From Artemia franciscana (lineage: Eukaryota; Arthropoda; Branchiopoda; Anostraca; Artemiidae): DNA of 64,000 bases. The DNA lies in NCBI RefSeq assembly GCF_032884065.1, contig NC_088872.1, positions 40,057,979 to 40,121,978 on the forward strand, written 5' to 3'. Shown in pieces: positions 55,901 through 64,000 of this stretch. The notes beneath the pieces were generated by a model. It had not been told where the DNA came from and made no database searches. It saw nothing but the letters and a program-made list of their open reading frames with translations. How positions within the stretch are numbered: position 1 is the stretch's first letter; each line of letters starts with the position of its first letter. The translations under genes and the position numbers were made by a program.

Positions 55901-58900
55901 TACCATGCAAGATCTTGTTATTAAATAACGACGAAGACCACACTGCCTTTCCATCACAAACACCAAAAACAAGAAAAATGGCCTTGGACATAGGGCCGAA
56001 ATATTCATTCTAATTTGTTTCCCACTGTCTTACAAAATTCCCTATTGTTCTTCTTGTTTTTGGTGTTAGATTTTGGCGATTTTTGTACAACCTTGATAAT
56101 AGCCCACGATATTGCATAGTACTACATTAAGTTTGAGTAATAGCAGATATGATATTAACGACACCATTTTATGTTTTGACCATATCAGACACGTTTCGAT
56201 GGTACCAGAAAATATTTTGCTAATGCCACTTAAGATTTTGATAATATAATGCAAGATTTTGTTAATAACTTGCATGATTTTGATAGTACCACGTAAGGTT
56301 TTGATAATGCAATAAAGGATTCTCACTATATCCTGCTAGATTTTAATAATGTTTATTAATATCAGACAAGATCTTGATAATACCACACAAGATTTAGAAG
56401 CGTATTTTATTAAAAATTTTTATCATTTAAGAAACTAAAGTTTTAATATTCAGAAATAAGAAAAAACATGGTTAATATACGTCAGAGTTTATTACTAATA
56501 TTTGATGATTTAAGAAACTTGGGGTTTAGTTTTCATCAAAAAGAGCACCCAGGGTTAAAATATATCTTATTTTATTCAAAAATATTTGAGCTGTTAAGAA
56601 ACTTGAGTTTTGAATATAAAAAATAATGATGCATATGGTTAAGGTTCATTTGATTTTATTAAAAAATATTTGATCATTTAAGAAACCAAGGTTTTAAATT
56701 TCATTAAAAAAGGAATGCACTCGGTTATTATACATCTGACTTTATTAAGAATATTCGATCATTTAGGAAATTTGGGTTTTAGTATTCAGAACTAAGAATA
56801 GGCATGCTTAAAATACATCTGATTTTATTAATAGCATTTAATCTTTCAAGAAACTAGGGTTCCAGTTTTCATAAACAAGAACGCACTCTGTTACAATACA
56901 TCTTATTTTATTTAAAATATTCGAGCGTTTAAGAAACTTGTAGTTTATATTTTCAGAAATATAAACACGTATGGTTAAAATATTTCTTTTTTATTAAAAA
57001 TATTTGTGCATTTAATAAACTTTGGTTTTAGATTTCAGAAATAAGAAAACATATTTTTAACATACATTTGATTTTATTGAAACTATTTGATTATTTAAGA
57101 AACTAAGGTTCTAGTTTTTCATAAAAAGAAATGTGCACAGTTTTAAAAAATGTTATTGTATTAAAAATATTTGAGTTTTTAAGAAACTTGCGTTTTAGAT
57201 TTCAGAAACAAAAACATGTATGGTTAAAATAAATTTGATTTTCATTAATAATATTTGACCATTTAATGAACTTGGGGTTTAGTCTTCTGAAGTAATAGCA
57301 CAGACAGTTAAAATGCATCTTATTTGATTAATAATATTTGATCACTTAAGAATAACGGCATGTATAATATCATCATAAAAAATAAAAATGAATGCTTTGA
57401 ATCTACAGCATAAAATATTTCATTAAATTTTCTCTTGGCGTGGCACTTATTCCATTCTTGGGTCATATATGTTGTTGAAAAAAATTTTAAGTCCCAAAAA
57501 AGTTTGAAAAATAGTCAAGTTAAACAAAATAAGTAAAAAAAAGGAAAAATGTCTTTTTTTAATAGGAGAAATCATGTCTAACATATCTGTATTACCTTCA
57601 TTTCGTATTTTGAAAATATCACAAGTGAATTTCTTTTCTTATAAGTATATTTGTATGTCATTTTAAGACATATGAAAAGAAGTCGAAAAATCTCTAATTC
57701 CCATACAGAAAAAGTTAAAAAAATTTATAATTTAAAAAAATTCGCTGTTCAAAAAAATGTTCTTAGTTCAAAAAGAACGGGGGAAAGGATTTGGTATGGG
57801 CATTGGAGGGTAGGGGACCTCTGGAGGTGGGACATGGATGACTATAAGTTTCCTCTCAAAAAACGCCATAATAATCGATTGGGGACTAAAGTTCACCGCT
57901 TAACTTTACCCAAGCGCGCGTCATAAGAAAAAAGGGTAGCAGACTTGTCACTTTTTGATTCATTAAAATTCGGTTCTAATTATAAAATGCGTTTAAAATC
58001 TTGCTTTATATTCACTCAATGTAGGAAGCCTATACAAATGTAAACCGGTTTTGTTCAGCCTGAATGAAAATTTTTTCATAATATTGTCATGGGCTTAAAG
58101 AATATTAAGTACTCATGTAAGCATGCAAATGAGATTTACCCTCCGTAACGTAGATAGTCTGGCTGCTAGGGTAGGTCATTCACCGGGTCTGGCTGCTAGG
58201 GCCTCATTGATATATGCAATTTCAAATGGCCTGAGAGATGGTGCTGACAAGACCCATCTATCGTATACTACTAGCCCCCCTGCCATTAAAAATATTTTAA
58301 GATCTTGGCTTTTTCGTGGATGACCATCATTTGCGAATAAACATTTGTTTTCGAACATCAAACTTGAATTAAAAAAAAAGGTTTGAGGAAGGGGAGGAGT
58401 CTCTACCTTTCTTCCATTTAAGAGAGTCTTGAACCAACAGTTCATAGTAAAACATCCCTTGCAAAAAAAAATAGTCAAAGCTCTAAAAGATTTGGATTAG
58501 GTCTACAGTTTTTGCTTCAACAGAATCTACTATTTATGCTTATTTCGAACAAGCAAAAGTAATTAATTCTAAGTCTGATTGTCAAAAACTGTTATCATGC
58601 GAAAACTTGAATAGTTTCGGAAAAAAGGATAAAATAACCGCCAATTGGGGTTGGGGCTATAGAGAAATATTAAGCTAATTACCTTGTATATTAGCTTGTA
58701 TCCCTTTTGCACAAGTTTCTTTCCCTTTTCTTCATAATGTTTAGCTTTTGCGTCGGTAACCTTTGCTGATATCTTCTTCAACCATGTTTTTCTGGGCCGC
58801 TGAAAGTTAAGTTAATTGAAATACCAGTCAGTTACTTCCAAATTTGTATTTTTTCGTGGTTTTTGGACCTAGCTCAAGAGTACCTTTTCGTAAAAAGCTA

Positions 58901-61900
58901 GAGATAAATGCCGAGAATCATCTGAAGGTGGTAAACCATTCCTTTTCAGTGGCTTTAATGTCCTGAGACTTATTGCTAAACAGTGAAGAATTGTTGCCCC
59001 CTAGCACTCCTCTAAAAGGAGTCCCCAATCTAGTTTACACCTATTTGACGCTAAAAACTTATAAAACACTATGTACATGAAGTTTTCAACAATCAAACGA
59101 ACAAAAAGCTCAAACGTTGACGAAATCCAAGGTTCTACAGGTTACAAATTAACACCAGCTATTTGACACTAAGCATCGGCACTGTTTCTGTTTTTACTTA
59201 TATTTCTGTTTTTGTCTAACCTGTTTCTGTTTCTATCTTACCAAAAAACAGAACAGAAAGGAAAAATACGGACCTGTTGATGTTTCTGTATTGTTTTTGT
59301 TTTTTAATCTTTTTTATCCGTTTCTGTTTTTCTGAAAAATTCAAACAGCGTCAGTGCTAAGCATAGGCACTGTTTCTGTGTTTACTTCTGTTTCTGTTTT
59401 TGTCTAACCTGTTTCTGTTTCTGTTTTTTCCAAAAAACAGAGCAGAAAGGAGAAAAAGGTTTTTTTCATTTTTTTTTTGCTTCTTAATTTTTTAACCTGT
59501 TTGTATTTCTGCTTTTCCAAAAAAAAAGAACAGAACAGGAAGGGCGTGTTTCTGTTCTGTTCTCTTTTTTTCATCTGTTTTTTTTTTCGTTTCTGTTTTT
59601 CTGAAAAACAAATACAGCGCCGATGCTTAAATGATACCCACAGTATCTATGGAATGATTGACGTGACTTCGTAAAAGCTACCGTTGTTGAAAATAAAAAC
59701 AAGTTTTATGTAAGCTATTTATCCATTAAAATGAAAGATACAAGGCCGAAAATTTTGTGTTTTCTAGACATACAACCTAGCATAGCAGTTCAGGACGGAA
59801 GTGGTTCTAACGAATAATTATCTTTTCACAGTTGGTAGGGTTTTTTTAATATTTACTTTGGGATTACAGTATTTTCATTACCAGATGAATAATTTGAAAG
59901 AAAATTGATCAGTTTTCGTGTTGTTTCCATTTTTACTGTCTCAGAACACGTTAGCTAATATTTTGATGCTAGTACAAATGGTTCGTGTTAACGACCTATA
60001 AGTAAGGAGAAACATGGTTCAATAATAACGGAAACTCTAAAAAACAGAATTTTGGTACCAATAGATATATCGTAAGAATTTGAGTTTCATCCTGATTTCA
60101 AATACATAATTTCTTTAAGTCAAGTTTAGTCTTACTCATTAAAGGTTACGAGCCTGAGAAAATTCGCCTGATTTTTGAAAAAAAAGAAACACCCCCTGAA
60201 AATAATAGCATCTTAATGAAAATCACACCATCAGATTCAACGTATCAGAAAACCATACTATAAAGGTTTCAAGTGCCTATCTGAAAAAAATGTAGAATTT
60301 TGTATTTTTGTTGTTAGACGAAAGATCACGGGTGTGTGTTTGTTTGTTCTTTGTTTGTTTTTCCCAGGGATGATCGTATCAGCCCAGTGGCCCTAGAATA
60401 TCACTAAAAGTTCTAGTGCCCATTTTAACTGACCAAAACCTTCGAGGGCAATCAGTACCCCTCCCACGCTTCTATTTTCTCTAAATCGTCTGGTCAAATT
60501 TTTGAGATAGCTATTTTGTTCAGCATAGTTGAAAGGCCGAATAGATATGCCTTTGGAGATTTCATGACCCCCCACAGCCACTGGGGAAAGATCTTTAAGT
60601 TACAAAACTTGCCCATTGTTAACGTAGAGTATTTGTTATTGGGAAGCATGCATAAATTTTTCGGGGGAAGGCAATTTTCTGCTTGTGGGATTTTCCTTGG
60701 GAATAGTTATCCATGTTGAGGGAAGTTTCCAGGGAGAGAATTTTTCAGGGGAAATTTTTCACTGGTGAAATTTGCCAGAATTCCTATACTGAATTCTTCT
60801 ATGTCTTGCTTTCTCATTGCCAACTCAATTTTACGCACAGAGATGTTAAGGGTACTTGTCCGGTGTAAATATTCACCAGGATAGAATTCTCTAGGGAATA
60901 AATCCTTGGGGAAGAGGGATTTTTCTTTGGAGGAGTTGCTAGATTTCCTGGCATTTTTTAAGAACGATTAGAAATGAAATAAAAACCAACAAGTTTTTTC
61001 AACTGAAAATAAGGAGCAACTTCAAAATTTAAACGAACAGAAATTATTATGTATATGAAGGGGTTTACTCCGCCACAACACCTTCCTCTTTGCGCTAAAG
61101 TTTGAATTATGTCCCACTTCCATAAGAACAACTCCTGAAAAACTATGTTTGTTTAATTAGAACAATAAGAAGCTTTTTTCTAAAAGTATTAAAAACTTTT
61201 AGCGTAAAGAGCGAGGTATTGTGGAGGAGTAACCCTCTTCATATGCGTAATCATCTCTTTTCGTTTTAAGTTTTATTTTACTTCTTACTTTCAATTCAAA
61301 AAACTTGTTTTTTTTTAATTTAATATCTTGTAAACATAATCGATGCAGAGTTTAAATTGGGGTCAACGCTATATTCCTAGATATTAGAAACTATAGACGA
61401 AGACAATGGTTTTTGTTAGGCTATGTGCATTGCCTTTTGGTAGTTCTAAATTTATTGGCTATCTCAGAATTTTGTCTCGAAAGCATTTAAAGCTTCCATT
61501 AGCTTTTAAATGGAGGAACCGACTGAATTCAGCCGATTAACGAATTAATGAATTTGTGTTAGTAGTTAGTATGAACCAAGTAGTAATGTTTTTGGTCTTG
61601 TAAATAGTTTAGTATTCAAAGTTCAACTGCTTCGAGTATTCCACTTCTAAACTACCTATAATAAGAACAACAAAATGCTTACTTTTTATTATTTACATAA
61701 CTTTTTTCTACCAACTGGTTTAAATTTACTTCAAATCTGACATTTTTTATATTCATTTTCAAGAGGCCTTGTTTATCAAACTGTTTGTGGTGTCAATCGG
61801 GGGGAAGGCAGGGGGGTATATGCTCCCCATAGATTTAGAAAAATAGTTTTTATGGTATTTTCGTTGAAAAAGCTTTATTTTGTATTGTCATTGAAAAAAA

Positions 61901-63261
61901 AAATACAAAATGTCCCTCGGCCCTATAGTCTTGTTAATTGATACCAATGGTTACTTGGCTTCCCTTTCTAATGTACGCTTAAGAAGCAATGTGATTGGCT
62001 AAAAGAAAAAAAAAACTGAAGTCACAAAAGTAAACCAATGGATTAAAGCCAGTTTTGAGCGTGGAAGTAAGGGATGATAGTCTATCTTTTTCTCTTTATT
62101 CGAATGCTCTCTCAAAACAGTAACATTATTGAAGCTAAGTGCCTAAAAATGGATGACAATCATAGGGCTGGTACTTAAAGTAGGTCTTTGTATTATTTGC
62201 CAGATTCAATTCACAGATAGGGAAGACTTTGTCCAAGCTTCCATATTTTCTAATTTCAGACTAATTTTGTATGTTTACTCTGATATGGTGATCTATCTCA
62301 AGATCTCAGTCAGAAAGTTGAGCATCGTTTAGTTCATTGGACTACAAGCGGGACACACAATTGGTGCTGTACTCGTACGAATTTTCGGTTTTATCCACAA
62401 GTGTGACCTGGTCATAAGAATCAAAGTCAAAAACTGAAGAAGCCAAATTCTTGGGCCTTATTTCGTTGAGGAAATGTGTTAATAGTTTATTTCTTTAGCC
62501 TGAATTTCATTTTATCTTTCGATAATATAAGCTGTTAAATAGGTCAATTTCTTAACAATTGCACTAGTTACCTTATTTTATTATTGTCAGTATTATTGTT
62601 TAAATGGATAAATTTTCAACTAGGTGGATTCTAGTTTCGATTTTAATGCAGTTGTATCAAGACGATCTTTTTTCTTTATTATGCCCGTTTTGACGTCCTT
62701 AATGAAAAAAAATTTTTATAACAACAGTTTTTCCTATGCTAAGAAAAAGTTTAAGTCCTTACCTCATAAGGATAATATATATAGTAATATACAGGCTGCA
62801 CTACATTCGTCGTTTTTACAAAATCTTCTTGACTTCCATAGTTATCACTCGCCCCTCCAAAAGGCTCCCTATTCATATTTCCTGGTGGCGTGGGATTGCC
62901 ATGCACAGAAGAAAAATCGCCATTATCTCCCTTGTACGAATCAAACCCTGGGCTAGCTTCCCCTTGCCAAGAGAAGGAACTTTGGGATGATTGCAAAGGG
63001 GCACTATGCTCTGAAGGACGGGACTGTGGAGATAACTCTCCTCCATATCCTGGGTTCTGAAAGAAAGAAGGAGGAGAAAAAGAAGGCGGACTTGGAAAAT
63101 CCCATCCAAAGTTGGTATTCATAGGATCTTGCGCTGGGCTAGGAGATGGACTGTAACTCATACTATCTTCTTTCATCTTCTTTTTTCGGCCAATTCGGAA
63201 CTTTATTTCATTAGAAAGGCTATTTATTGGTAAAGGTGCTTTTAGCATCATTGAAATTGTC
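37614..63261 (-). CDS. Large multi-exon gene (5' end outside window), unrecognised Q/N-rich protein
   Basis: Candidate exons on the minus strand, in transcription order: 63261-62763, 58799-58683, then either 47945-47705 or 45795-45729, then 40996-37614. Each has a good acceptor and donor, and phases agree at every join in either version. With the 45729 exon the visible part is about 1354 residues. The assembled product starts with a P/S/G-rich segment ending VYYYIYYPYE. Next is a Lys-rich segment (AKHYEEKGKKLVQKG), then a very long Q/N/S/P-rich and later acidic and basic region. No catalytic domain, Cys pattern or membrane span is visible, so I assign no function; a secreted or structural protein is a guess. 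The joins are inferred from sequence only. The first exon(s) lie right of 63261. Confidence 0.5.
40997..42484. other. Intron of the large gene, first part
   Basis: AT-rich and non-coding; nothing recognised. Confidence 0.4.
42485..43600 (-). pseudogene. Non-LTR reverse transcriptase fragment, minus strand
   Basis: 43565-43530 reads AFIDFLKNFKSVHRDSL (RT box with the first catalytic Asp). 43465-43184 reads WFKVPSGVRQGCILYLVLLTILIDFIL and then DAHFTDDIMLLSYL (usual: FADDIALLS). 42900-42485 encodes a C-terminal stretch with a GVRRCRRQKATLGRCL-like region and DDIWPKMLERSSWRGNVAAICADW, typical of the end of such ORF2 proteins. Stops and frameshifts throughout. It lies in an intron of the large gene, on the same strand. 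Confidence 0.7.
43601..45038. repeat. Intron DNA with decayed degenerate repeats
   Basis: 43740-44500 repeats a loose pattern: gcccgggaaaaKggccaaaaa...ttgaaac...aaatcttaagt. It recurs roughly every 100-170 bases (for example near 43800, 43890, 44000, 44060, 44150 and 44455). No gene seen. 44500-45038 shows nothing. Confidence 0.4.
45039..45206. mobile_element. Possible hAT-type MITE
   Basis: Left end cagggccgtatcctga, right end ccctggatacgccctta: imperfect 13-bp inverted termini of the CAGGGCCGTATCCAGG type common for hAT MITEs. A G run follows the left end. I could not find an 8-bp target duplication. Confidence 0.4.
45207..45728. other. Intron of the large gene
   Basis: Non-coding; a G-rich tract lies at 45557-45570. 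Short frames have no motif. Confidence 0.35.
45729..45795 (-). CDS. Large gene, small exon D (67 nt)
   Basis: Between acceptor tatttcttttcag and donor CAG/GTAAAT on the minus strand, the frame SQELEKVRQNLDDNENYPASDT plus one base joins in frame to the 40996 exon (phase 1). It starts in phase 0, which fits the 58683 exon but not the end of the 47705 exon. Short, so it rests on splice sites and phase. Confidence 0.55.
45796..46597. other. Intron of the large gene
   Basis: Non-coding. At 46150-46172 a C run followed by cttcagaatgaaa resembles the subterminal part of the hAT right end at 10437-10460, perhaps a relic. Confidence 0.35.
46598..46990 (-). pseudogene. Non-LTR ORF2 C-terminal fragment, minus strand
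   Basis: Reads KSRWLGLVLQMKYNRL, then (after a stop) GAKRKEGRPKWT, then DLKEIGTRWEGLQTEILNRLD and VCTAMLASRLHGT. That follows the RTE/L1-like ending W-x-G-H-V-x-R-M...GRPxxxW...DLxxIGxxWEExQxxxxDRxxWR. Damaged by stops and a frameshift. Confidence 0.6.
46991..47704. other. Intron of the large gene
   Basis: A minus-strand frame of 107 codons (47129-47452) has no recognisable motif. Nothing else seen. Confidence 0.35.
47705..47945 (-). CDS. Large gene, candidate exon C (241 nt)
   Basis: An 80-codon frame ends ...STQPTTTKTQ at a good donor (CAAG/GTATGA), phase 1. Two acceptors are possible: tttttttgaag at 47945 (phase 0, 241 nt) or ttattttacag at 47914 (phase 1, 210 nt). Only the first joins in frame to the 58683 exon. 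Its end joins in frame to the 40996 exon but not to the 45795 exon. No domain is recognised; two Cys (CSVHTIPC) are close together. It could also belong to another transcript. Confidence 0.45.
47946..48532. other. Intron; fragment of repeat family 2
   Basis: 47985-48080 contains gtcatgagcctgagaagattcgcc, the family 2 motif. At 48415-48500 a ~58-bp unit (aagatttcccttgaaaacc, aaagaatttcccttgaaatcc) is duplicated. No gene. Confidence 0.45.
49500..50450 (+). repeat. ~81-bp tandem array, left arm
   Basis: About 12 units, each with gaaaactaaaccccaagtttcttaaatgatcaaatattttt. Starts lie near 49523, 49605, 49675, 49759, 49842, 49923, 50006, 50085, 50163, 50250, 50328 and 50410. Units are diverged from one another. 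Confidence 0.85.
50460..52330 (+). repeat. ~30-bp tandem array, left arm
   Basis: Dozens of degenerate copies of tattatcaaaatcttgYctg, often alternating with ttaacaaaatcttgcaWgg. Open frames here are products of the repeat and are not genes. Confidence 0.85.
52500..56390 (-). repeat. ~30-bp tandem array, right arm (inverted, about twice as long)
   Basis: The mirror unit cagacaagattttgataatat repeats throughout. The array is 3.9 kb against 1.9 kb on the left, so it expanded or the left contracted after the arms formed. Confidence 0.85.
55959..56067. repeat. Perfect 17-bp hairpin unlike the surrounding array
   Basis: aacaccaaaaacaagaa at 55959-55975 is the exact reverse complement of 56051-56067, 75 bases apart. 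The stretch from about 55928 to 56067 does not match the satellite unit, so it looks like a small insertion in the array. Confidence 0.7.
56400..57370 (-). repeat. ~81-bp tandem array, right arm
   Basis: Mirror of the left array: ttaagaaacttggggtttagttttca units near 56430, 56511, 56594, 56677, 56762, 56849, 56931, 57012, 57097, 57180 and 57265, about the same number and total length as on the left. Confidence 0.85.
58275..58682. other. Intron between the giant foldback and exon B
   Basis: Short unique stretch, nothing recognised. Confidence 0.4.
58683..58799 (-). CDS. Large gene, exon B (117 nt)
   Basis: Acceptor taactttcag, 39 full codons (RPRKTWLKKISAKVTDAKAK...GKKLVQKGYKLIYK), donor AAG/GTAATT. 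Phase 0 at both ends. Very Lys-rich, probably helical. Joins in frame to the 62763 exon upstream. Confidence 0.6.
58800..59929. repeat. Intron DNA with a T-rich tandem repeat
   Basis: 59160-59640 contains about three copies of a ~190-bp unit: ggcactgtttctgtttttact...gtctaacctgtttctgtttct...aaaaaacagaacagaaagg, each followed by cagcgYcRgtgctaagca. Otherwise nothing. Confidence 0.6.
59930..60960 (+). repeat. Dispersed repeat family 2, longest copy
   Basis: Parallel to 22715-23200 and, at 60400-60560, to 21600-21720 (gagatagctattttgttcagcatag). Continues with a series of gggaatt(t)ttc motifs to about 60960. No coding frame. Confidence 0.6.
60988..61312. mobile_element. Foldback MITE with ~120-bp arms
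   Basis: The left arm aacaagttttttcaactgaaaataaggagcaac...gaaggggtttactccgccacaacacctt...ctttgcgctaaagttt is mirrored at 61195-61312 (aaacttttagcgtaaagagcgaggtattgtggaggagtaaccc...aaaaaacttgtt). Non-coding. Confidence 0.8.
61313..62762. other. Intron between exons A and B
   Basis: AT-rich; no gene or recognisable element. Confidence 0.4.
62763..63261 (-). CDS. Large gene, exon A (499 nt)
   Basis: After acceptor ctgtttttcag the last base of a codon and then 166 codons (TISMMLKAPLPINSLSNEIKF, then P/S/G/F-rich FPSPPSFSPPSFFQNPGYGGEL, ending VVQPVYYYIYYPYE) run to the strong donor GAG/GTAAGG, phase 0. The Tyr-rich end and Pro/Ser runs resemble extracellular structural proteins, but there is no signal peptide here, so an upstream exon outside this stretch is expected. 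Confidence 0.65.
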
Positions 63262-64000
63262 CTGAAAAACAGAGATAGCATTAAGATTATGAAAAACATC
63301 AAACGAATTTCAGCAAAATTATTTACTAAGCTAAATACCAGTTTTTGAGAGCATTTCTTTAACTTGAAATATAATTGTATTCCAATGAGCAATTTTTTAC
63401 TGATATCCTAGTGAAATAAATATTCCCGTCGCCCCTCTGATTAAGCCTAGACCCAAATTAAAGAAAAAAGGCTCAACGTGTGAAACCTAATATTTTCCTA
63501 GTTAGGGGCTTAAAAACTTTTTATGGTTTTCTTGGGCATTTTAAATTTAATAGTAAAACTACCATTGAGGACGAAACACCTTTTGAGGCGATTCTCGTAT
63601 TTTCTGAAATAATACAAATTTATTTAAGCTTGTCTCGGGGGCTACACAAGTCATACTACATTTGGAGACATATTATTTTGCATTTTGACCTTTCTAATGA
63701 AAATGCCTCCCTTTAAATTTTGAAGCGACGCCGTATCTGGCCCCAACGTGTTCTTGAGGTACCGCATGGTGTGGAAGGAGGCTTACTTTTCATTCGCTTT
63801 GACTATTGAAGGGCACTAGAACTCGAAACTCCTTTGTGAACTAAACCGATCTGAAAACTGTTGAACCATATACTTGATACGCTCACTCCGGGTGAAAGAA
63901 ATAAGGAACAAGTAAAGACAAAAACACAAACACGCAACCGTGACACGGTAAAAGTGAAACTTCAAATTTCCCTAGTTAGAAAACTTTTTATGTGGTCTTC
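63262..64000. repeat. Right edge: intron with a direct repeat
   Basis: 63481-63530 (aaaacctaatattttcctagttagg...aactttttatgg) recurs at about 63948-64000 (cttcaaatttccctagttagaaaactttttatg), about 468 bp apart. 63640-63850 has family 2-like text (gggcactagaactcgaaact). No exon recognised. Confidence 0.4.

Larger units (their letters stand above)
48533..58274. mobile_element. Giant (~9.7 kb) foldback element with layered satellite arms
   Basis: The left end ccagtagtatgccatagagggtc and the right end, mirrored, ctagtagtatacgatagatgggtc start two arms that mirror each other in layers. Outer unique segments (48533-49480; 57370-58274) share mirrored ggccatttgaa, tgagtacttaatattcttta and atgacgcRcgcttgg. 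Middle arrays have ~81-bp units (49500-50450; 56400-57370). Inner arrays have ~30-bp units (50460-52330; 52500-56390). They meet at a ~170-bp single-copy centre (52335-52500). TA occurs at both ends. No transposase or other real gene is found inside. It lies between exons at 58683 and 47945 of the large gene. Confidence 0.8.

Noticed and set aside
50765-56326. Many 60-130 codon frames rich in Ile, Lys and Ser
   Set aside because: Each is a reading of the ~30-bp satellite unit, occurs on both strands, and has no non-repeat content.
62624-62990. Two plus-strand frames of 84-110 codons
   Set aside because: They are antisense to the minus-strand exon A, which has proper splice sites and phase.

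Overview
This is AT-rich eukaryotic DNA with long introns and a very high load of decayed mobile DNA. A gene with three type-2 chitin-binding domains (obstructor/CPAP3 type) points to an arthropod. A crustacean such as a branchiopod is my guess, but nothing in the window fixes the species. No bacterial-style operons, CRISPR arrays or rRNA genes are visible.

Protein genes, left to right. (1) 298-984, minus: an intronless homologue of AAGAB (alpha/gamma-adaptin-binding protein p34). (2) 11482-35126, plus: a four-exon gene that I assembled from splice sites and phase. It encodes a 221-residue membrane-anchored protein with a YccV-like (hemimethylated-DNA-binding type) domain, like the C-terminus of FBXO21. 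(3) 25238-25903, minus: the obstructor/CPAP3-like secreted chitin-binding protein, intronless and lying inside the 14.9 kb second intron of gene 2. (4) 37614 to 63261, minus: pieces of a large multi-exon gene for an unrecognised Q/N/P/S-rich, highly charged protein. Its 5' end lies beyond the right edge of the window. Two of its internal exons (47705-47945 and 45729-45795) have the same phase pattern and cannot be joined to each other in frame.

Mobile DNA. At 3512-10477 a hAT transposon is delimited by terminal inverted repeats and a perfect 8-bp target duplication. It holds a broken transposase and, nested inside it, a degenerate CR1/jockey-type non-LTR retrotransposon (about 4034-8715). The hAT itself landed inside an older foldback element. 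Further degenerate non-LTR reverse transcriptase fragments lie at 14880-16080, 42485-43600 and 46598-46990, with a truncated mariner end at 17857 and several small foldback MITEs.

The two most striking structures are long foldback elements. One is 2.6 kb (29270-31912) with nearly 1 kb arms and a TA at each end. The other is about 9.7 kb (48533-58274). Its mirrored arms are layered: a unique outer segment, then an array of about 12 units of roughly 81 bp, then a long array of roughly 30-bp units. It lies inside one intron of gene 4, about 400 bp from an exon. Neither contains a recognisable gene.
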